A stretch of DNA of 64,000 bases. It comes from Metabacillus sp. FJAT-52054. GTDB taxonomy: Bacteria; Bacillota; Bacilli; Bacillales; Bacillaceae. The translations under genes were made by a program, and so were the position numbers. Each line of letters begins with the position of its first letter. Position 1 is the first letter of the stretch. Of this stretch, positions 39,709-49,137 are shown piece after piece. Below the pieces are notes generated by a model that had not been told where the DNA came from, searched no databases, and saw only the letters and a list, made by a program, of their open reading frames with translations. The stretch is from the NCBI RefSeq assembly GCF_037201815.1, contig NZ_CP147407.1, positions 4,036,343-4,100,342 of the forward strand, in the 5' to 3' direction.

Positions 39709-42276
39709 ATGCGCAAATTAACAGGTATGATGATTTCCTGCATGCTGATTGCAGGGTTTACAGGCCCTGCACAGGCTGCAGGCAGCAAGGAGGCGATCCC
39801 GTTCCATCCCGTTGCGATTAAGGGGAAGGATCATGGGACAGCTAAACTGATTATCCCCGTTCCAAAATCGCATCACGTGGCCGTAAAGGTATCAAATGAA
39901 CCGTTCGGCAAAGTTAAAACCGGCGATTTGGCGCCGAAAGGACGAACGGTCACGAATCCATACCTCTCCGGTTCTGACCTGACAGGTGTTGATCCGAAAA
40001 TCAACAAGTATGCAGGCGTTTATCTGTTGGATTCAGCGAATCGGGTCCTTGATTTTGAACAGATTGCCTTGAAGGAAAACCAGATCCAAAAGGAAAACTG
40101 GAATCTTGTATGGCAGGATGAATTTGACGGATCCGCGATCAATGAAAGCAAGTGGAATTTTATCCAGGGAGGCGGCGGCTACGGGAATAATGAGCTTCAA
40201 AATTATACGAACCGCTCAAAAAACGCCCGTCTGGAGAATGGTTCCCTTGTTATTGAAGCGCATAAAGAGGCTCTGGGCGGCAATGAGTATACGTCTGCCA
40301 AATTGACCACGCAAAACAAAGGCGACTGGACGTACGGCCGCTACGAAATTCGTGCGAAGCTCCCAAAAGGCCAGGGCATGTGGCCGGCAATCTGGATGAT
40401 GCCGACAGACTATGATCTATACTCAGGGTGGCCTGCCTCAGGAGAAATTGACATTATGGAATTGCTCGGACACGCTCCGAATGAAGTGCATGGCACGCTG
40501 CATTATGGACTGCCATGGAAAAACACAGGGGAGATGTACCGCCTTCCGCAAGGCGCGAAGGATTTCTCAGAAGCCTATCACACCTTCTCGATTGACTGGG
40601 AGCCTGGTGAAATTAGATGGTACGTGGATGGCGTTCTTTATGCAAAGCAAAATGACTGGTACAGCAAAAATGAAAATGCTGCTGCACCCTACACGTATCC
40701 CGCTCCCTTCGACCGTGACTTTTTCCTTCAGCTGAACGTGGCTGTTGGCGGAAACTGGCCCGGTTATCCGGATAGCACTACGGTCTTCCCAAGCCGGATG
40801 CTCGTCGATTATGTAAGAGTGTATGAATTGGACGGAAAGTATCGCGAGGCCGGGGAAAGACCGGTCGCTGAAGAGACAGCTGCGGATCTTCGTCCCCCGC
40901 TAGCTGACGGAAACTATGTGTATAACGGGGAGTTCGAGGCCGGCCTCAATGAGTGGAAGTTCCAGCCGTTTGAGCCTTCCAGCCTGTTTGGAGGAGAAGG
41001 AACGGCAGAATCCGTGAACGGTGAAGCAAAAATCAGCATCACGAAACCAGGGAATGCCGTACATGCCATCCAATTTGTGCAGCCTGCCCTTCCGATTGAA
41101 AAGGGAGAGCGCTATAAACTGACATTTGATGCCCGGTCTACTGGCCCTCGTGCGGCTGGTATCAATATTTCGGGTCCCGAACGCAGCTATACGAGATATT
41201 TATCCGATCAAACTCTTTCCCTTACGGACAAGATGCAGTCCTTTAGCTATGAGTTTACGATGGAAAGCGAGACGGATCCTCATGCGCGTCTGGAATTTAA
41301 TCTGGGCCAGGGCTCGGATCTTCCAGTTTGGATAGACCATGTAAAGCTCGTAAAGCTTCCAAAGGATCCGAACGCACCGAAAAAGGTACTACCTAACGGA
41401 AACTATATTTACAACGGAACCTTTGACCAGGGGACGGCGCGCATGGAGTTCTGGGACCTTGCCGCGGATAAAGGATCTAAAGCCGAGGCTTCAGTCGGTG
41501 AAGCCATTCCGGAACGCAAGCTTCATGTGGATATTAAGCGCACCGGAAGCTACGCTGATGCGATTCGCTTAAGTCAAAACAAGCTGAATCTTGAAGAGGA
41601 CGCGGCCTATATCCTGACCTTTGACGCAAAAGCGGATGCAAAGCGGAATATCGGATTCCAGATTACAAATGAGAACCGCTCAGCCTTTTATACGAAAACC
41701 GAACAAATCCCGCTTACAGCAGACTTGAAATCCTACCGATTGCTGATTCAGCCTTCGGAAAGCGATCCGAACAGTGTGATCGAATTTCTTTTAGGCGGAA
41801 ATCGTGCGGGCGTAACGATTGATAACATTGCAATGAAACGCCTTGCCAAACCGGCTGTACTTGAACCATTAGGTACCCGCATTGAAGCGGAAAACTATCA
41901 GGACATGTTCGGCGTGCAAAACGGCCTAACCAGTGTCGGCTGGATTGACGAAGGCGACTGGATGCAATATGCCGTTGACGTCAAGGAAGCTGGGGAATAT
42001 ACGGTTACATTTCTTGCAGCATCCGGTCGAGACGGCGGGAAATTCACTCTTCTCAGAAAAGTAGGAAACCAGTACACAGGCGATCTGCCTCAAGGCGAGA
42101 TTAAACTGGAACAGGCAGATGCCAGAGCTGAGGCGAACATCCCGCAGACCGGCGGATGGGATACGTGGAAAACCTTCGAAACCAGCATCCGTCTGGAAAA
42201 AGGCATCCAAACCCTGCAGGTTTATGCACCGAATGCTAATTTGGATTGGATGGAGTTTAGGAAGGTTGGAGAATAA
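39709..42276 (+). CDS. Secreted GH16 endo-beta-1,3-glucanase with carbohydrate-binding modules
   Basis: 855 residues. Signal peptide to about residue 24 (cleavage PAQAA-GS). N-terminal beta domain about 28-125. GH16 domain about 131-395 with catalytic GEIDIMELLG (nucleophile E246, D248, acid/base E251), a laminarinase signature. Two CBM4/9-like modules (about 410-545 and 555-690), each opening with GNYVYNGEFEAGL or GNYIYNGTFDQGT. C-terminal CBM6-like module (about 710-855, RIEAENYQDM ... VGWIDEGDWMQYAVDV). It cuts beta-1,3-glucan outside the cell, and the operon imports and degrades the products. The ATG follows AAGGAGG. Last operon gene. Confidence 0.92.
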   Translation: MRKLTGMMISCMLIAGFTGPAQAAGSKEAIPFHPVAIKGKDHGTAKLIIPVPKSHHVAVKVSNEPFGKVKTGDLAPKGRTVTNPYLSGSDLTGVDPKINKYAGVYLLDSANRVLDFEQIALKENQIQKENWNLVWQDEFDGSAINESKWNFIQGGGGYGNNELQNYTNRSKNARLENGSLVIEAHKEALGGNEYTSAKLTTQNKGDWTYGRYEIRAKLPKGQGMWPAIWMMPTDYDLYSGWPASGEIDIMELLGHAPNEVHGTLHYGLPWKNTGEMYRLPQGAKDFSEAYHTFSIDWEPGEIRWYVDGVLYAKQNDWYSKNENAAAPYTYPAPFDRDFFLQLNVAVGGNWPGYPDSTTVFPSRMLVDYVRVYELDGKYREAGERPVAEETAADLRPPLADGNYVYNGEFEAGLNEWKFQPFEPSSLFGGEGTAESVNGEAKISITKPGNAVHAIQFVQPALPIEKGERYKLTFDARSTGPRAAGINISGPERSYTRYLSDQTLSLTDKMQSFSYEFTMESETDPHARLEFNLGQGSDLPVWIDHVKLVKLPKDPNAPKKVLPNGNYIYNGTFDQGTARMEFWDLAADKGSKAEASVGEAIPERKLHVDIKRTGSYADAIRLSQNKLNLEEDAAYILTFDAKADAKRNIGFQITNENRSAFYTKTEQIPLTADLKSYRLLIQPSESDPNSVIEFLLGGNRAGVTIDNIAMKRLAKPAVLEPLGTRIEAENYQDMFGVQNGLTSVGWIDEGDWMQYAVDVKEAGEYTVTFLAASGRDGGKFTLLRKVGNQYTGDLPQGEIKLEQADARAEANIPQTGGWDTWKTFETSIRLEKGIQTLQVYAPNANLDWMEFRKVGE

Positions 42277-42280
42277 GGCA

Positions 42281-42313
42281 GCCCCGCTTCTTTTGGAGGA
42301 GCGGGGTTTTTCG
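42281..42313 (+). terminator. Terminator of the beta-glucan operon
   Basis: CCCCGCT, 11-nt loop, AGCGGGG, TTTTT. Confidence 0.85.
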
Positions 42314-42345
42314 GTGTGTAAGCGTAGTGCGGTTGACGGCAGGTG

Positions 42346-42605
42346 CACTGTGCACTGACCCCCATTGAATCACCGCACAGGGGGACAGAGCAAAAAACAT
42401 GCCATCCGGCTCCTAGTATACAATCAGAAAGCGGGGGGACGGAGATTTAGTGCTTTAGCAAAGCGGGGGTCAGTGCATTGCACTGACCCCCATCGAATCA
42501 CCGCACAGGGGGACAGAGCAAAAAACATGCCATCCGGCTCGGGATATGCAATCAGAAAGAGAAGGGACGGAGGTTTAGTGCTTTAGCAGAGTGGGGGTCA
42601 GTGCA
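42346..42605. repeat. REP-like palindromic cluster, two tandem 128-bp units
   Basis: Two near-identical units (from 42350 and 42478) contain GCACTGACCCCCAT-GAATCACCGCA-GGGGGACAGAG and end GTGCTTTAGCA...GGGGGTCAGTGCA. The junction forms the palindrome GGGGGTCAGTGCA-T-TGCACTGACCCCC. Shares the TCACCGCA...GGGGACAGAG head with the clusters at 33.6 and 49.2 kb. No gene in this 370-bp gap. Confidence 0.8.
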
Positions 42606-42611
42606 ACAGCA

Positions 42612-42644
42612 CGAAAAAGACCACACCCCAAAAGGGTGCAGCCT
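42612..42644 (-). terminator. dnaC terminator
   Basis: Minus-strand GGCTGCACCC, TTTTG loop, GGGTGTGGTC then TTTTTCG. Confidence 0.7.
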
Positions 42645-44000
42645 CTAAGCCCCTGGAGCGTCGTCAAACCTCCGCTCCAAGTTCACGAACTTGTTGTATT
42701 CTTTTACGAACGCCAGGGAGACGGTTCCCACGGGACCGTTACGCTGTTTGGCGATGATGATTTCGATGATGTTTTTGTTTTCGGATTCTTTGTCGTAGTA
42801 ATCGTCACGGTATAGGAAGGCGACGATGTCGGCATCCTGCTCGATACTTCCGGATTCACGGATGTCGGACATCATCGGACGCTTGTCCTGGCGCTGCTCC
42901 ACTCCACGGGAGAGCTGGGACAGGGCGATGACGGGCACCTTGAGCTCACGGGCCAGGGATTTGAGCGTTCTTGAGATTTCGGATACCTCCTGCTGGCGGT
43001 TATCCTTGCTTCGGCCGCTTCCCTGGATGAGCTGCAGGTAATCAATCAGGATCATGCCGAGGCCGGCCTCTTGCTTGAGACGGCGGCATTTTGAGCGGAT
43101 CTCACTTACGCGGATCCCTGGGGTGTCATCGATATAGATTCCTGCGTTAGAAAGGCTTCCCATAGCCATGGTGAGCTTTCCCCAGTCCTCGCTTGTCAGG
43201 TTACCGGTTCTTAAGTTTTGGGCGTTGATGTTGCCTTCTGCACAGAGCATACGCATAACGAGCTGGTCGGCCCCCATCTCGAGGCTGAAGATCGCAACGT
43301 TCTCATCTGTCTTGGTCGCGACGTTCTGGGCAATGTTCAGGGCGAAGGCGGTTTTACCAACAGAAGGACGGGCGGCAACGATGATGAGGTCGTTTCGCTG
43401 AAAGCCTGCCGTCATCCGGTCGAGCTCAGAGAACCCGGTTGGTATTCCCGTGATGTCTCCTTTTCGGTTGTGAAGAAGTTCAATATTATCATAGGTTTGA
43501 ACGAGGACATCCTTAATGCTCTGGAAGGAGCCTGCGTTTTTGCGCTGTGCTACTTCCATGATGCTTTTTTCAGCATCTGTCAGGAGATCGGCCACTTCGT
43601 CTTCGCGTGTATAGCCTTCCTGGGCAATCGTGCTTGCCGTCCGGATTAGTCTTCTTAAAATCGATTTTTCTTCTACAATTCTTGCATAATATTCTACGTT
43701 CGCCGCTGTTGGTACTGAGTTGGCAAGGTCTGATAAATAGGAGACCCCTCCAATTTCTTCAAGCAGATTTACATCTGCGAGATCAGAGGTAACGGTGACC
43801 AGATCTACAGGCTCGCCCTTGTCGGTAAGCTGGAGCATCGTGTTATAAATTTTCTGGTGCGCAGCCCGGTAAAAATCCTCAGGTATTAATACTTCTGAAG
43901 CCATCGTTAAGGCTTGCGGTTCAAGAAAAATGGCTCCTAGTACAGCTTGTTCAGCATCTATATTCTGCGGCGGAATTCGGTCATTGAATAGTTCATTCAA
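42645..44000 (-). CDS. dnaC: Replicative DNA helicase
   Basis: 451 residues. N-terminal DnaB helical domain (IDAEQAVLGAIFLEPQAL) and C-terminal RecA-like ATPase with Walker A ARPSVGKTAFALNIA, Walker B MILIDYLQLIQG, and QEVSEISRTLKSLARELKVPVIALSQLSRGVE. Hexameric 5'-3' helicase of the replication fork; named dnaC in B. subtilis, dnaB elsewhere. Follows rplI as usual; here purA is about 9 kb away because of the inserted glucan locus. Confidence 0.97.
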   Translation of the reverse strand: MNELFNDRIPPQNIDAEQAVLGAIFLEPQALTMASEVLIPEDFYRAAHQKIYNTMLQLTDKGEPVDLVTVTSDLADVNLLEEIGGVSYLSDLANSVPTAANVEYYARIVEEKSILRRLIRTASTIAQEGYTREDEVADLLTDAEKSIMEVAQRKNAGSFQSIKDVLVQTYDNIELLHNRKGDITGIPTGFSELDRMTAGFQRNDLIIVAARPSVGKTAFALNIAQNVATKTDENVAIFSLEMGADQLVMRMLCAEGNINAQNLRTGNLTSEDWGKLTMAMGSLSNAGIYIDDTPGIRVSEIRSKCRRLKQEAGLGMILIDYLQLIQGSGRSKDNRQQEVSEISRTLKSLARELKVPVIALSQLSRGVEQRQDKRPMMSDIRESGSIEQDADIVAFLYRDDYYDKESENKNIIEIIIAKQRNGPVGTVSLAFVKEYNKFVNLERRFDDAPGA

Positions 44001-44058
44001 GTTCGAGCACCGTCCTTTAGGTTAAAATGGCACGTACTTGTTCTATTATATAAGAAAA

Positions 44059-44107
44059 AGGTGATAGAAGCTGTAACAGAATTTTTTCTGATCAGCTCTA
44101 TCACCTC
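44059..44107 (-). terminator. Terminator between rplI and dnaC
   Basis: GTGATAGA-GCTG and CAGCTTCTATCACC with a nested CAGAA/TTCTG stem, then TTTTTCTT on the minus strand. Confidence 0.65.
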
Positions 44108-44184
44108 TCATGCTGCTTTCAATCCTCAGAAAACCCTGATTTTCCGCATTTTGTAAAACGCGGCAATGGGTTAACTTTCCATGC

Positions 44185-44631
44185 TTATTCTTCCGTTACA
44201 TGAACCTTTAGAGTTGCTGTTACTTCGGTATGAAGCTTTACAGGTACGTTTGTGTATCCAAGACCTCGGATCGCATCCGGAAGGTCCAGTTTGCGCTTAT
44301 CGATTTTGATGGAGTGGACCTTTTTCAGCTCATCGGCAATTTGCTTGCTTGTGATGGAACCGAATAGACGTCCGCCTTCTCCAGATTTCGCTTTCAGTTC
44401 AACGGTAAGCTCTTCAAGTGTTTTTTTCAGCTCTTCCGCCTGCTGAAGCTCTTGTTCTGCTTCTTTGCTCTCTTTATTCTTTTGGGCATTAAGTGCTGAC
44501 ATTGCCGCATTGTTTGCTTCTACAGCAAGACCTTGTTTAATCAGGAAATTGTGCGCGTAGCCGTCCGCTACGTTTTTTACCTCGCCTTTTTTTCCTTTGC
44601 CTTTAACATCTTTAAGAAAAACTACTTTCAT
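44185..44631 (-). CDS. rplI: 50S ribosomal protein L9
   Basis: 148 residues: N-terminal domain MKVVFLKDVKGKGKKGEVKNVADGYAHNFLIKQGLA, long connecting helix (NAQKNKESKEAEQELQQAEELKKTLEEL), C-terminal RNA-binding domain with GRLFGSITSKQIADEL. Start overlaps the gdpP stop by 4 bp. Confidence 0.98.
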   Translation of the reverse strand: MKVVFLKDVKGKGKKGEVKNVADGYAHNFLIKQGLAVEANNAAMSALNAQKNKESKEAEQELQQAEELKKTLEELTVELKAKSGEGGRLFGSITSKQIADELKKVHSIKIDKRKLDLPDAIRGLGYTNVPVKLHTEVTATLKVHVTEE

Positions 44632-46607
44632 GCCTTAATTCCTCCTTCAAAATAGTCGCCAATTGCTTGCTTTAATCTCTCTTCCGCTTCTGCAACCGTT
44701 ATGTCATGAAGCTGGGTGGCCGCGTTCGTCAAGTGCCCGCCGCCGTCCAGTGCTTCCATAATCAGCTGAACATTCACATCCCCAAGCGACCTTGCACTGA
44801 TTCCAACCGTATTTTCATTGCGCCTCGCCAGAACAAACGAAGCTGAAACTCCGCTCATCGAAAGGAGAGTATCCGCTGTTTGAGCAATGATAACCTGATC
44901 GAAATAATCCCCGTTTTCATCAGAGTCCATTGACAGCGCTACGCCATTCTCAAGCAGCTCGGTGTTCTGAATCAGCTTGGAGCGTTTCACGAAATGGTTG
45001 ATGTCCTCTTTCATAAACTTTTGAACAAGAATCGTGTCCGCTCCTTTTGACCTGAGATAGGATGCTGCATCGAACGTTCTTGAGCCGGTTCTGAGCGTAA
45101 AGCTTTTTGTGTCCACTATTATACCAGCTAACAGGGCCGTTGCTTCAATCATTTTGAGCTTCAGACGCTTCGGCTGGTATTCAAGCAGCTCCGTGACAAG
45201 CTCCGCTGTAGAGGACGCATACGGCTCCATATAGACAAGCAGAGGGTCTTTAATAAATTCCTCGCCCCGCCTGTGATGGTCAATCACCACTTTATCATGA
45301 ACACGTCCCAGCAGCTTCTCATCAAGAACGAGGGAAGGCTTATGTGTATCCACGACAACGAGCACCGTTTCCTCTGTCACCATTTCAAGCGCTTCTTCCG
45401 GTTTAATAAAATGGGACCACAATTCGGTATGAAGCTTAAGCTCCTCTACAAGCCTTTGAACACTCGAATCTATTTCATTCTGATCGAGAACGATGTACGC
45501 TTGCTTGTCGTTTACTTCTGCAACTTTCAGAACGCCGATTGCTGCACCGATTGCATCCATATCCGGATATTTATGGCCCATGATCAGAACCTTGTCACTG
45601 GCCGTGACAATTTCCGTCATTGCGTGGGAAATAACACGGGCGCGGACCCGGGTTCTTTTTTCCATCGGATTCGTTTTGCCGCCGTAAAACTTTACTTTGC
45701 CGTTCGGCTGCTTAATGGCAACCTGATCTCCTCCGCGGCCTAAAGCAAGGTCCAGGCTCGATTGCGCCAGATCTCCAAGCTCCTGAAGGGAGTGATGTCC
45801 GGCACCGATTCCTACACTGAGCGTAAGCGAAATATTATAAACGGCTGTTCGCTCGCGCACCTCATCAAGGACAGAAAACTTGTTTTTTTCCAATTTTTCT
45901 AGGATATGCTCATTTAAAACAGCAAGAAACCGCTCAGAGGAGACGCGCTTTAAAAACAGCCCCTGTTCATTCCCCCATTTATTCAAAAGGGACGTCACTT
46001 CACTGTTAATCGTGCTTTTCGTCTGATCGTCCATCCCTTGCGTTACTTCATCATAGTTATCAAGAAAAATAAGGGCTAAAACCGTTCGCTCATTTTTATA
46101 TTGCTTTTCAATCTCTTTTTGCTCCGTTACATCAAAGAAATAAAGCAGGCGTTCTTCTCTTTTAATAATCACCTTGAACTTCCGGTCATGAAGAGAGAGC
46201 GTCTCTGAGTCAACCTCCTGTTTAATAAGAGGAATGAGCCCTTCCGCTACATCATAAAGCGTCCGTCCGACGAGCGTATCTTCATCAAAACAGGAAGCAA
46301 GGAATGGATTCGTCCATTCTATATAGTACTGATCATTAAACAGCATGATCCCGATCGGCATCTCCATCAGCGCTTCTTCTCCGACCTTTTTCAGCCTGTA
46401 GGAGAGCGTGGATATGTACTCTTCCATATCCGACTTCATTTTGGCATCAGCCTGAATAAGGAGAATAATGGTAAATCCCATAAGAAGAAGGCCTGCGAAG
46501 GACAGGATCCAGTTATAGTAAAAAAGGATTGCTAGAGCGATCACTGTCACGCTATATAGAGCGTATATAGGGTAACGGAATAAGCGCTTTTCGTAAAAAC
46601 TTGGCAT
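44628..46607 (-). CDS. gdpP: Cyclic-di-AMP phosphodiesterase GdpP
   Basis: 659 residues: two membrane helices (about 13-50), degenerate PAS (about 75-165), degenerate GGDEF (about 170-300), DHH domain (MGHKYPDMDAIGAAIG, VVVDTHKPSLV, VVIDHHRRGEEF) and DHHA1 domain (GGGHLTNAATQL). Hydrolyses c-di-AMP to pApA and so affects wall and potassium homeostasis. Classical yybS-gdpP-rplI arrangement. Confidence 0.96.
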   Translation of the reverse strand: MPSFYEKRLFRYPIYALYSVTVIALAILFYYNWILSFAGLLLMGFTIILLIQADAKMKSDMEEYISTLSYRLKKVGEEALMEMPIGIMLFNDQYYIEWTNPFLASCFDEDTLVGRTLYDVAEGLIPLIKQEVDSETLSLHDRKFKVIIKREERLLYFFDVTEQKEIEKQYKNERTVLALIFLDNYDEVTQGMDDQTKSTINSEVTSLLNKWGNEQGLFLKRVSSERFLAVLNEHILEKLEKNKFSVLDEVRERTAVYNISLTLSVGIGAGHHSLQELGDLAQSSLDLALGRGGDQVAIKQPNGKVKFYGGKTNPMEKRTRVRARVISHAMTEIVTASDKVLIMGHKYPDMDAIGAAIGVLKVAEVNDKQAYIVLDQNEIDSSVQRLVEELKLHTELWSHFIKPEEALEMVTEETVLVVVDTHKPSLVLDEKLLGRVHDKVVIDHHRRGEEFIKDPLLVYMEPYASSTAELVTELLEYQPKRLKLKMIEATALLAGIIVDTKSFTLRTGSRTFDAASYLRSKGADTILVQKFMKEDINHFVKRSKLIQNTELLENGVALSMDSDENGDYFDQVIIAQTADTLLSMSGVSASFVLARRNENTVGISARSLGDVNVQLIMEALDGGGHLTNAATQLHDITVAEAEERLKQAIGDYFEGGIKA

Positions 46608-46650
46608 CTGTTTCAGCTCCTCGCAACAGTGATACCGTTTTGTAAAACCA

Positions 46651-47586
46651 TTAAGATTTTGGAGTGATTTTCTCCCTTAATCTGAATCCTATGTCAATTA
46701 TACCTAAGAATTGAATTGGATAAAGCAAAATCGAGAGGAATAGGGAAATAATAACAACCGTGATGGGAACGCTTTTTGATATTCCCTTTACGTAAGCATA
46801 GTAAAACAGGAAAGAAAACCCTTGGATGACTAACAAAATCATCAGGATAAAGAATACATTGGACACAGCCATGCTCGCGTAGGATCCCTTCTCGAATCCA
46901 ATATAGCTCAGCAGAACAACCGCCAAATAATACCATGCAATGCTTTGCGGCAGCTTCCATTCCCTGAATGGCTTTAAAGGCTTTACTTCAAGCTTCAGTC
47001 TTTTAAGAATAGCAGATGCAATTGCATGAGTAATGATTGAGAAAAAGAAACTGCACATTACTGCAACTGTCGGCATTAATGTGAAAAACTGTTCCATTTG
47101 AGTCCGCATAAGCCTCATCTGTTCTTCCTTCGGAGGCTGACCCATCGTTTTCATAAAGGAGGTCGCCATATTCATGGATTCCGTCATAATAGACTTGAAT
47201 TCGGTTAGAGGATTCACTTGAAAAAAAAGAACCGAAATCACATAGCCTCCAAGGATGGTAACGAGGAATGCAAAGGTCCCGCCAATAACAGCCGGAGCAC
47301 TTCCTCTTTTCTTATAAAGTGTACCCATGATGATCCCTGTTAAAGCAGTCGGTGCTGCAGCAAGCAAGGCACTGATTGATCCCGTTATAAAAACGACCGG
47401 CAAAGACGCGGCAAACAAAAGAAGACTGCTCCTCGTGTCATGCCTTAATGCATATACAATGAAAGGAATAGGCAGGGCAAATGAAGTAATTATCCCCAGA
47501 AGCGGGACGGTGATGGTAATTAAGACGGCAACAGTAAAAAGAGCAAGCATAATCGCTCCCTCTGTCAGGGCTTTCGTGCGTTTCAC
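46651..47586 (-). CDS. yybS: DUF2232 membrane protein YybS
   Basis: 311 residues with about eight membrane helices (ALTEGAIMLALFTVAVLITITVPLLG at the start). Function unknown; conserved immediately upstream of gdpP in Bacillus. Its last residues (IGFRLREKITPKS) end 44 bp before gdpP. Confidence 0.88.
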   Translation of the reverse strand: MKRTKALTEGAIMLALFTVAVLITITVPLLGIITSFALPIPFIVYALRHDTRSSLLLFAASLPVVFITGSISALLAAAPTALTGIIMGTLYKKRGSAPAVIGGTFAFLVTILGGYVISVLFFQVNPLTEFKSIMTESMNMATSFMKTMGQPPKEEQMRLMRTQMEQFFTLMPTVAVMCSFFFSIITHAIASAILKRLKLEVKPLKPFREWKLPQSIAWYYLAVVLLSYIGFEKGSYASMAVSNVFFILMILLVIQGFSFLFYYAYVKGISKSVPITVVIISLFLSILLYPIQFLGIIDIGFRLREKITPKS

Positions 47587-47642
47587 AGGTTCACCTCATT
47601 CAGCTTAAATCACAAGGGGGAGAATAATCCTCTCTATCCGTA

Positions 47643-47672
47643 AAAATAAAAAACTGCTCTTGTAAGCAGCCT
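47643..47672 (-). terminator. Second terminator-like stem before yybS
   Basis: Minus-strand CTGCT, TACAAG loop, AGCAG then TTTTTTATTTTT, in the yybS leader; backup terminator or attenuator. Confidence 0.45.
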
Positions 47673-47770
47673 TCACCTTGTTATGTACGATTCAATTATA
47701 TCATTTTTTGCTGGTAAAGAGTAATGGGCTGTACTCATTGAGTTAGGCGCGGATTCATGCGGAATAAATA

Positions 47771-47803
47771 ATAAAAGACACTCACAGAATGAGTGTCTTT
47801 TGG
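47771..47803 (-). terminator. Terminator of the rpsF-ssb-rpsR operon
   Basis: AAAAGACACTCA, TTCTG loop, TGAGTGTCTTTTATTATT on the minus strand. Confidence 0.9.
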
Positions 47804-47810
47804 GAATGTC

Positions 47811-48050
47811 TTATTCGCCTGTAACGTATGGAAGCAATGCCATTTGGCGTGAGCGTTTGATAGCAACAGTCAATTTACGTTGGTATTTAGCGCTTGTACC
47901 AGTTACACGACGAGGAAGAATTTTACCGCGCTCGGAAACGAATTTTTTAAGCAAATCAACATCTTTGTAGTCGATGTGCGTGATTCCGTTAGAGGTAAAG
48001 AAACAAACTTTACGGCGCTTCGCGCGACCGCCTCTGCGTCCTCCTGCCAT
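47811..48050 (-). CDS. rpsR: 30S ribosomal protein S18
   Basis: 79 residues, basic: GGRRGGRAKRRKVCFFTSN, IDYKDVDLLKKFVSERGKILPRRVTGTSAKYQRKLTVAIKRSR. Normal length. Last gene of the rpsF-ssb-rpsR operon. Confidence 0.98.
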   Translation of the reverse strand: MAGGRRGGRAKRRKVCFFTSNGITHIDYKDVDLLKKFVSERGKILPRRVTGTSAKYQRKLTVAIKRSRQMALLPYVTGE

Positions 48051-48085
48051 TTGTCATACACTCCTTTCGAATTGGATTTTAGTTT

Positions 48086-48604
48086 TTAGAATGGCAAATC
48101 ATCGTCTGATATATCAATCGGTTGTCCATCATTGGCAAATGGATCATCATCAAAGCTTGTACGGCCTTGATTGTTGTTATTATTCCGCTGCTGATCTGAA
48201 CCACCATATGATCTCTGGCCGCCCTGAGACTGGCCTCCATCATAAAAGTTATTGCTGTTTCCGCCACCGCCGCTGTTTCCAGATCCCTTAGGCTCTAAAA
48301 ACTGCACGCTGTCGGCCACAACTTCAGTAACATACACACGGCGTCCTGTTTGATCCTCATAGCTGCGAGACTGCAATCTGCCTTCAACGCCTGCTAAGTT
48401 GCCTTTTTTCAAGAAGTTTGCCACATTTTCGGCCTGACGTCTCCATACAACGCAGTTAAGGAAGTCTGCTTCCTTTTCCCCCTGCTGGTTCGTAAACGTA
48501 CGGTTTACTGCAAGAGTGAAGGTGGCAACAGCTGCCCCCGCTGGTGTATAACGAAGTTCAGGGTCTTTTGTAAGTCTTCCGACGAGAACGACACGATTGA
48601 TCAT
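48086..48604 (-). CDS. ssb: Single-stranded DNA-binding protein
   Basis: 172 residues. OB fold (MINRVVLVGRLTKDPELRYTPAG ... FLNCVVWRRQAENVANFLKKG), Gly/Asn/Gln-rich linker (about 110-160), acidic tip DISDDDLPF that binds partner proteins. The ATG at 48604 is preferred to the upstream GTG-type start because it gives the standard N-terminus. Confidence 0.97.
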   Translation of the reverse strand: MINRVVLVGRLTKDPELRYTPAGAAVATFTLAVNRTFTNQQGEKEADFLNCVVWRRQAENVANFLKKGNLAGVEGRLQSRSYEDQTGRRVYVTEVVADSVQFLEPKGSGNSGGGGNSNNFYDGGQSQGGQRSYGGSDQQRNNNNNQGRTSFDDDPFANDGQPIDISDDDLPF

Positions 48605-48645
48605 GAAGACCATCCTTTATTTAGAAAATTTATGATCGGCTGCAA

Positions 48646-48933
48646 TTATTCTTCTTCTTTAATCACGATGTGACGAATGATGTCTTCGCTGATCTTTGCA
48701 AGACGGTCAAATTCTTGAACCGCTTCTGCTTCAGATGCAACTTTAACGATCTGATAGTAACCATCGCGGAAATCGTTGATTTCATAAGCAAGGCGACGTT
48801 TGCCCCACTCTTTCGTTTCCTTTACTTCCGCACCATTGTCAGAAAGAATTCCGCTGAAACGCTCAACAAGAGCTTTCTTCGCATCTTCTTCGATGTTTGG
48901 ACGTACGATGTACATAATTTCGTAGTTTGTCAT
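48646..48933 (-). CDS. rpsF: 30S ribosomal protein S6
   Basis: 95 residues: TNYEIMYIVRPNIEEDAKKALVERF, EWGKRRLAYEINDFRDGYYQIVKV. Forms a heterodimer with S18. AGAGGAGG precedes the ATG. First gene of the operon, behind an S6:S18-type leader. Confidence 0.98.
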   Translation of the reverse strand: MTNYEIMYIVRPNIEEDAKKALVERFSGILSDNGAEVKETKEWGKRRLAYEINDFRDGYYQIVKVASEAEAVQEFDRLAKISEDIIRHIVIKEEE

Positions 48934-48944
48934 TACTCTACACC

Positions 48945-48992
48945 TCCTCTTGGTCTAAACGGCTCTCAAGCATATGAGAGCAAGGAGCAATA
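48945..48992 (-). promoter_or_regulatory. Likely S6:S18-binding leader of rpsF
   Basis: Minus-strand hairpin CTCTC-ATATGCTT-GAGAG is followed by CCGTTTAGACC and the rpsF ribosome-binding site, with a possible outer helix CTTG/CAAG. A CCG trinucleotide beside a hairpin is the key feature of the S6:S18 autoregulatory RNA motif in front of rpsF. Confidence 0.55.
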
Positions 48993-49137
48993 TTCAATTA
49001 CTCACAAGTTAGAATTATACCAAATGGATTGGGATTTGGCAAGGCGCTTCCTTTAATTTGAGGGGAAGCGGAGCGGTTTTGGTGTAAATGGGTGCGGAGG
49101 GTGCGAAATTTGATGATAGGGTGTGGTAATTCAGCTC

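Noticed and set aside
42365..42586. 73-residue plus-strand ORF in the 42.4 kb repeat
   Set aside because: Its internal duplication mirrors the tandem DNA repeat; no ribosome-binding site.
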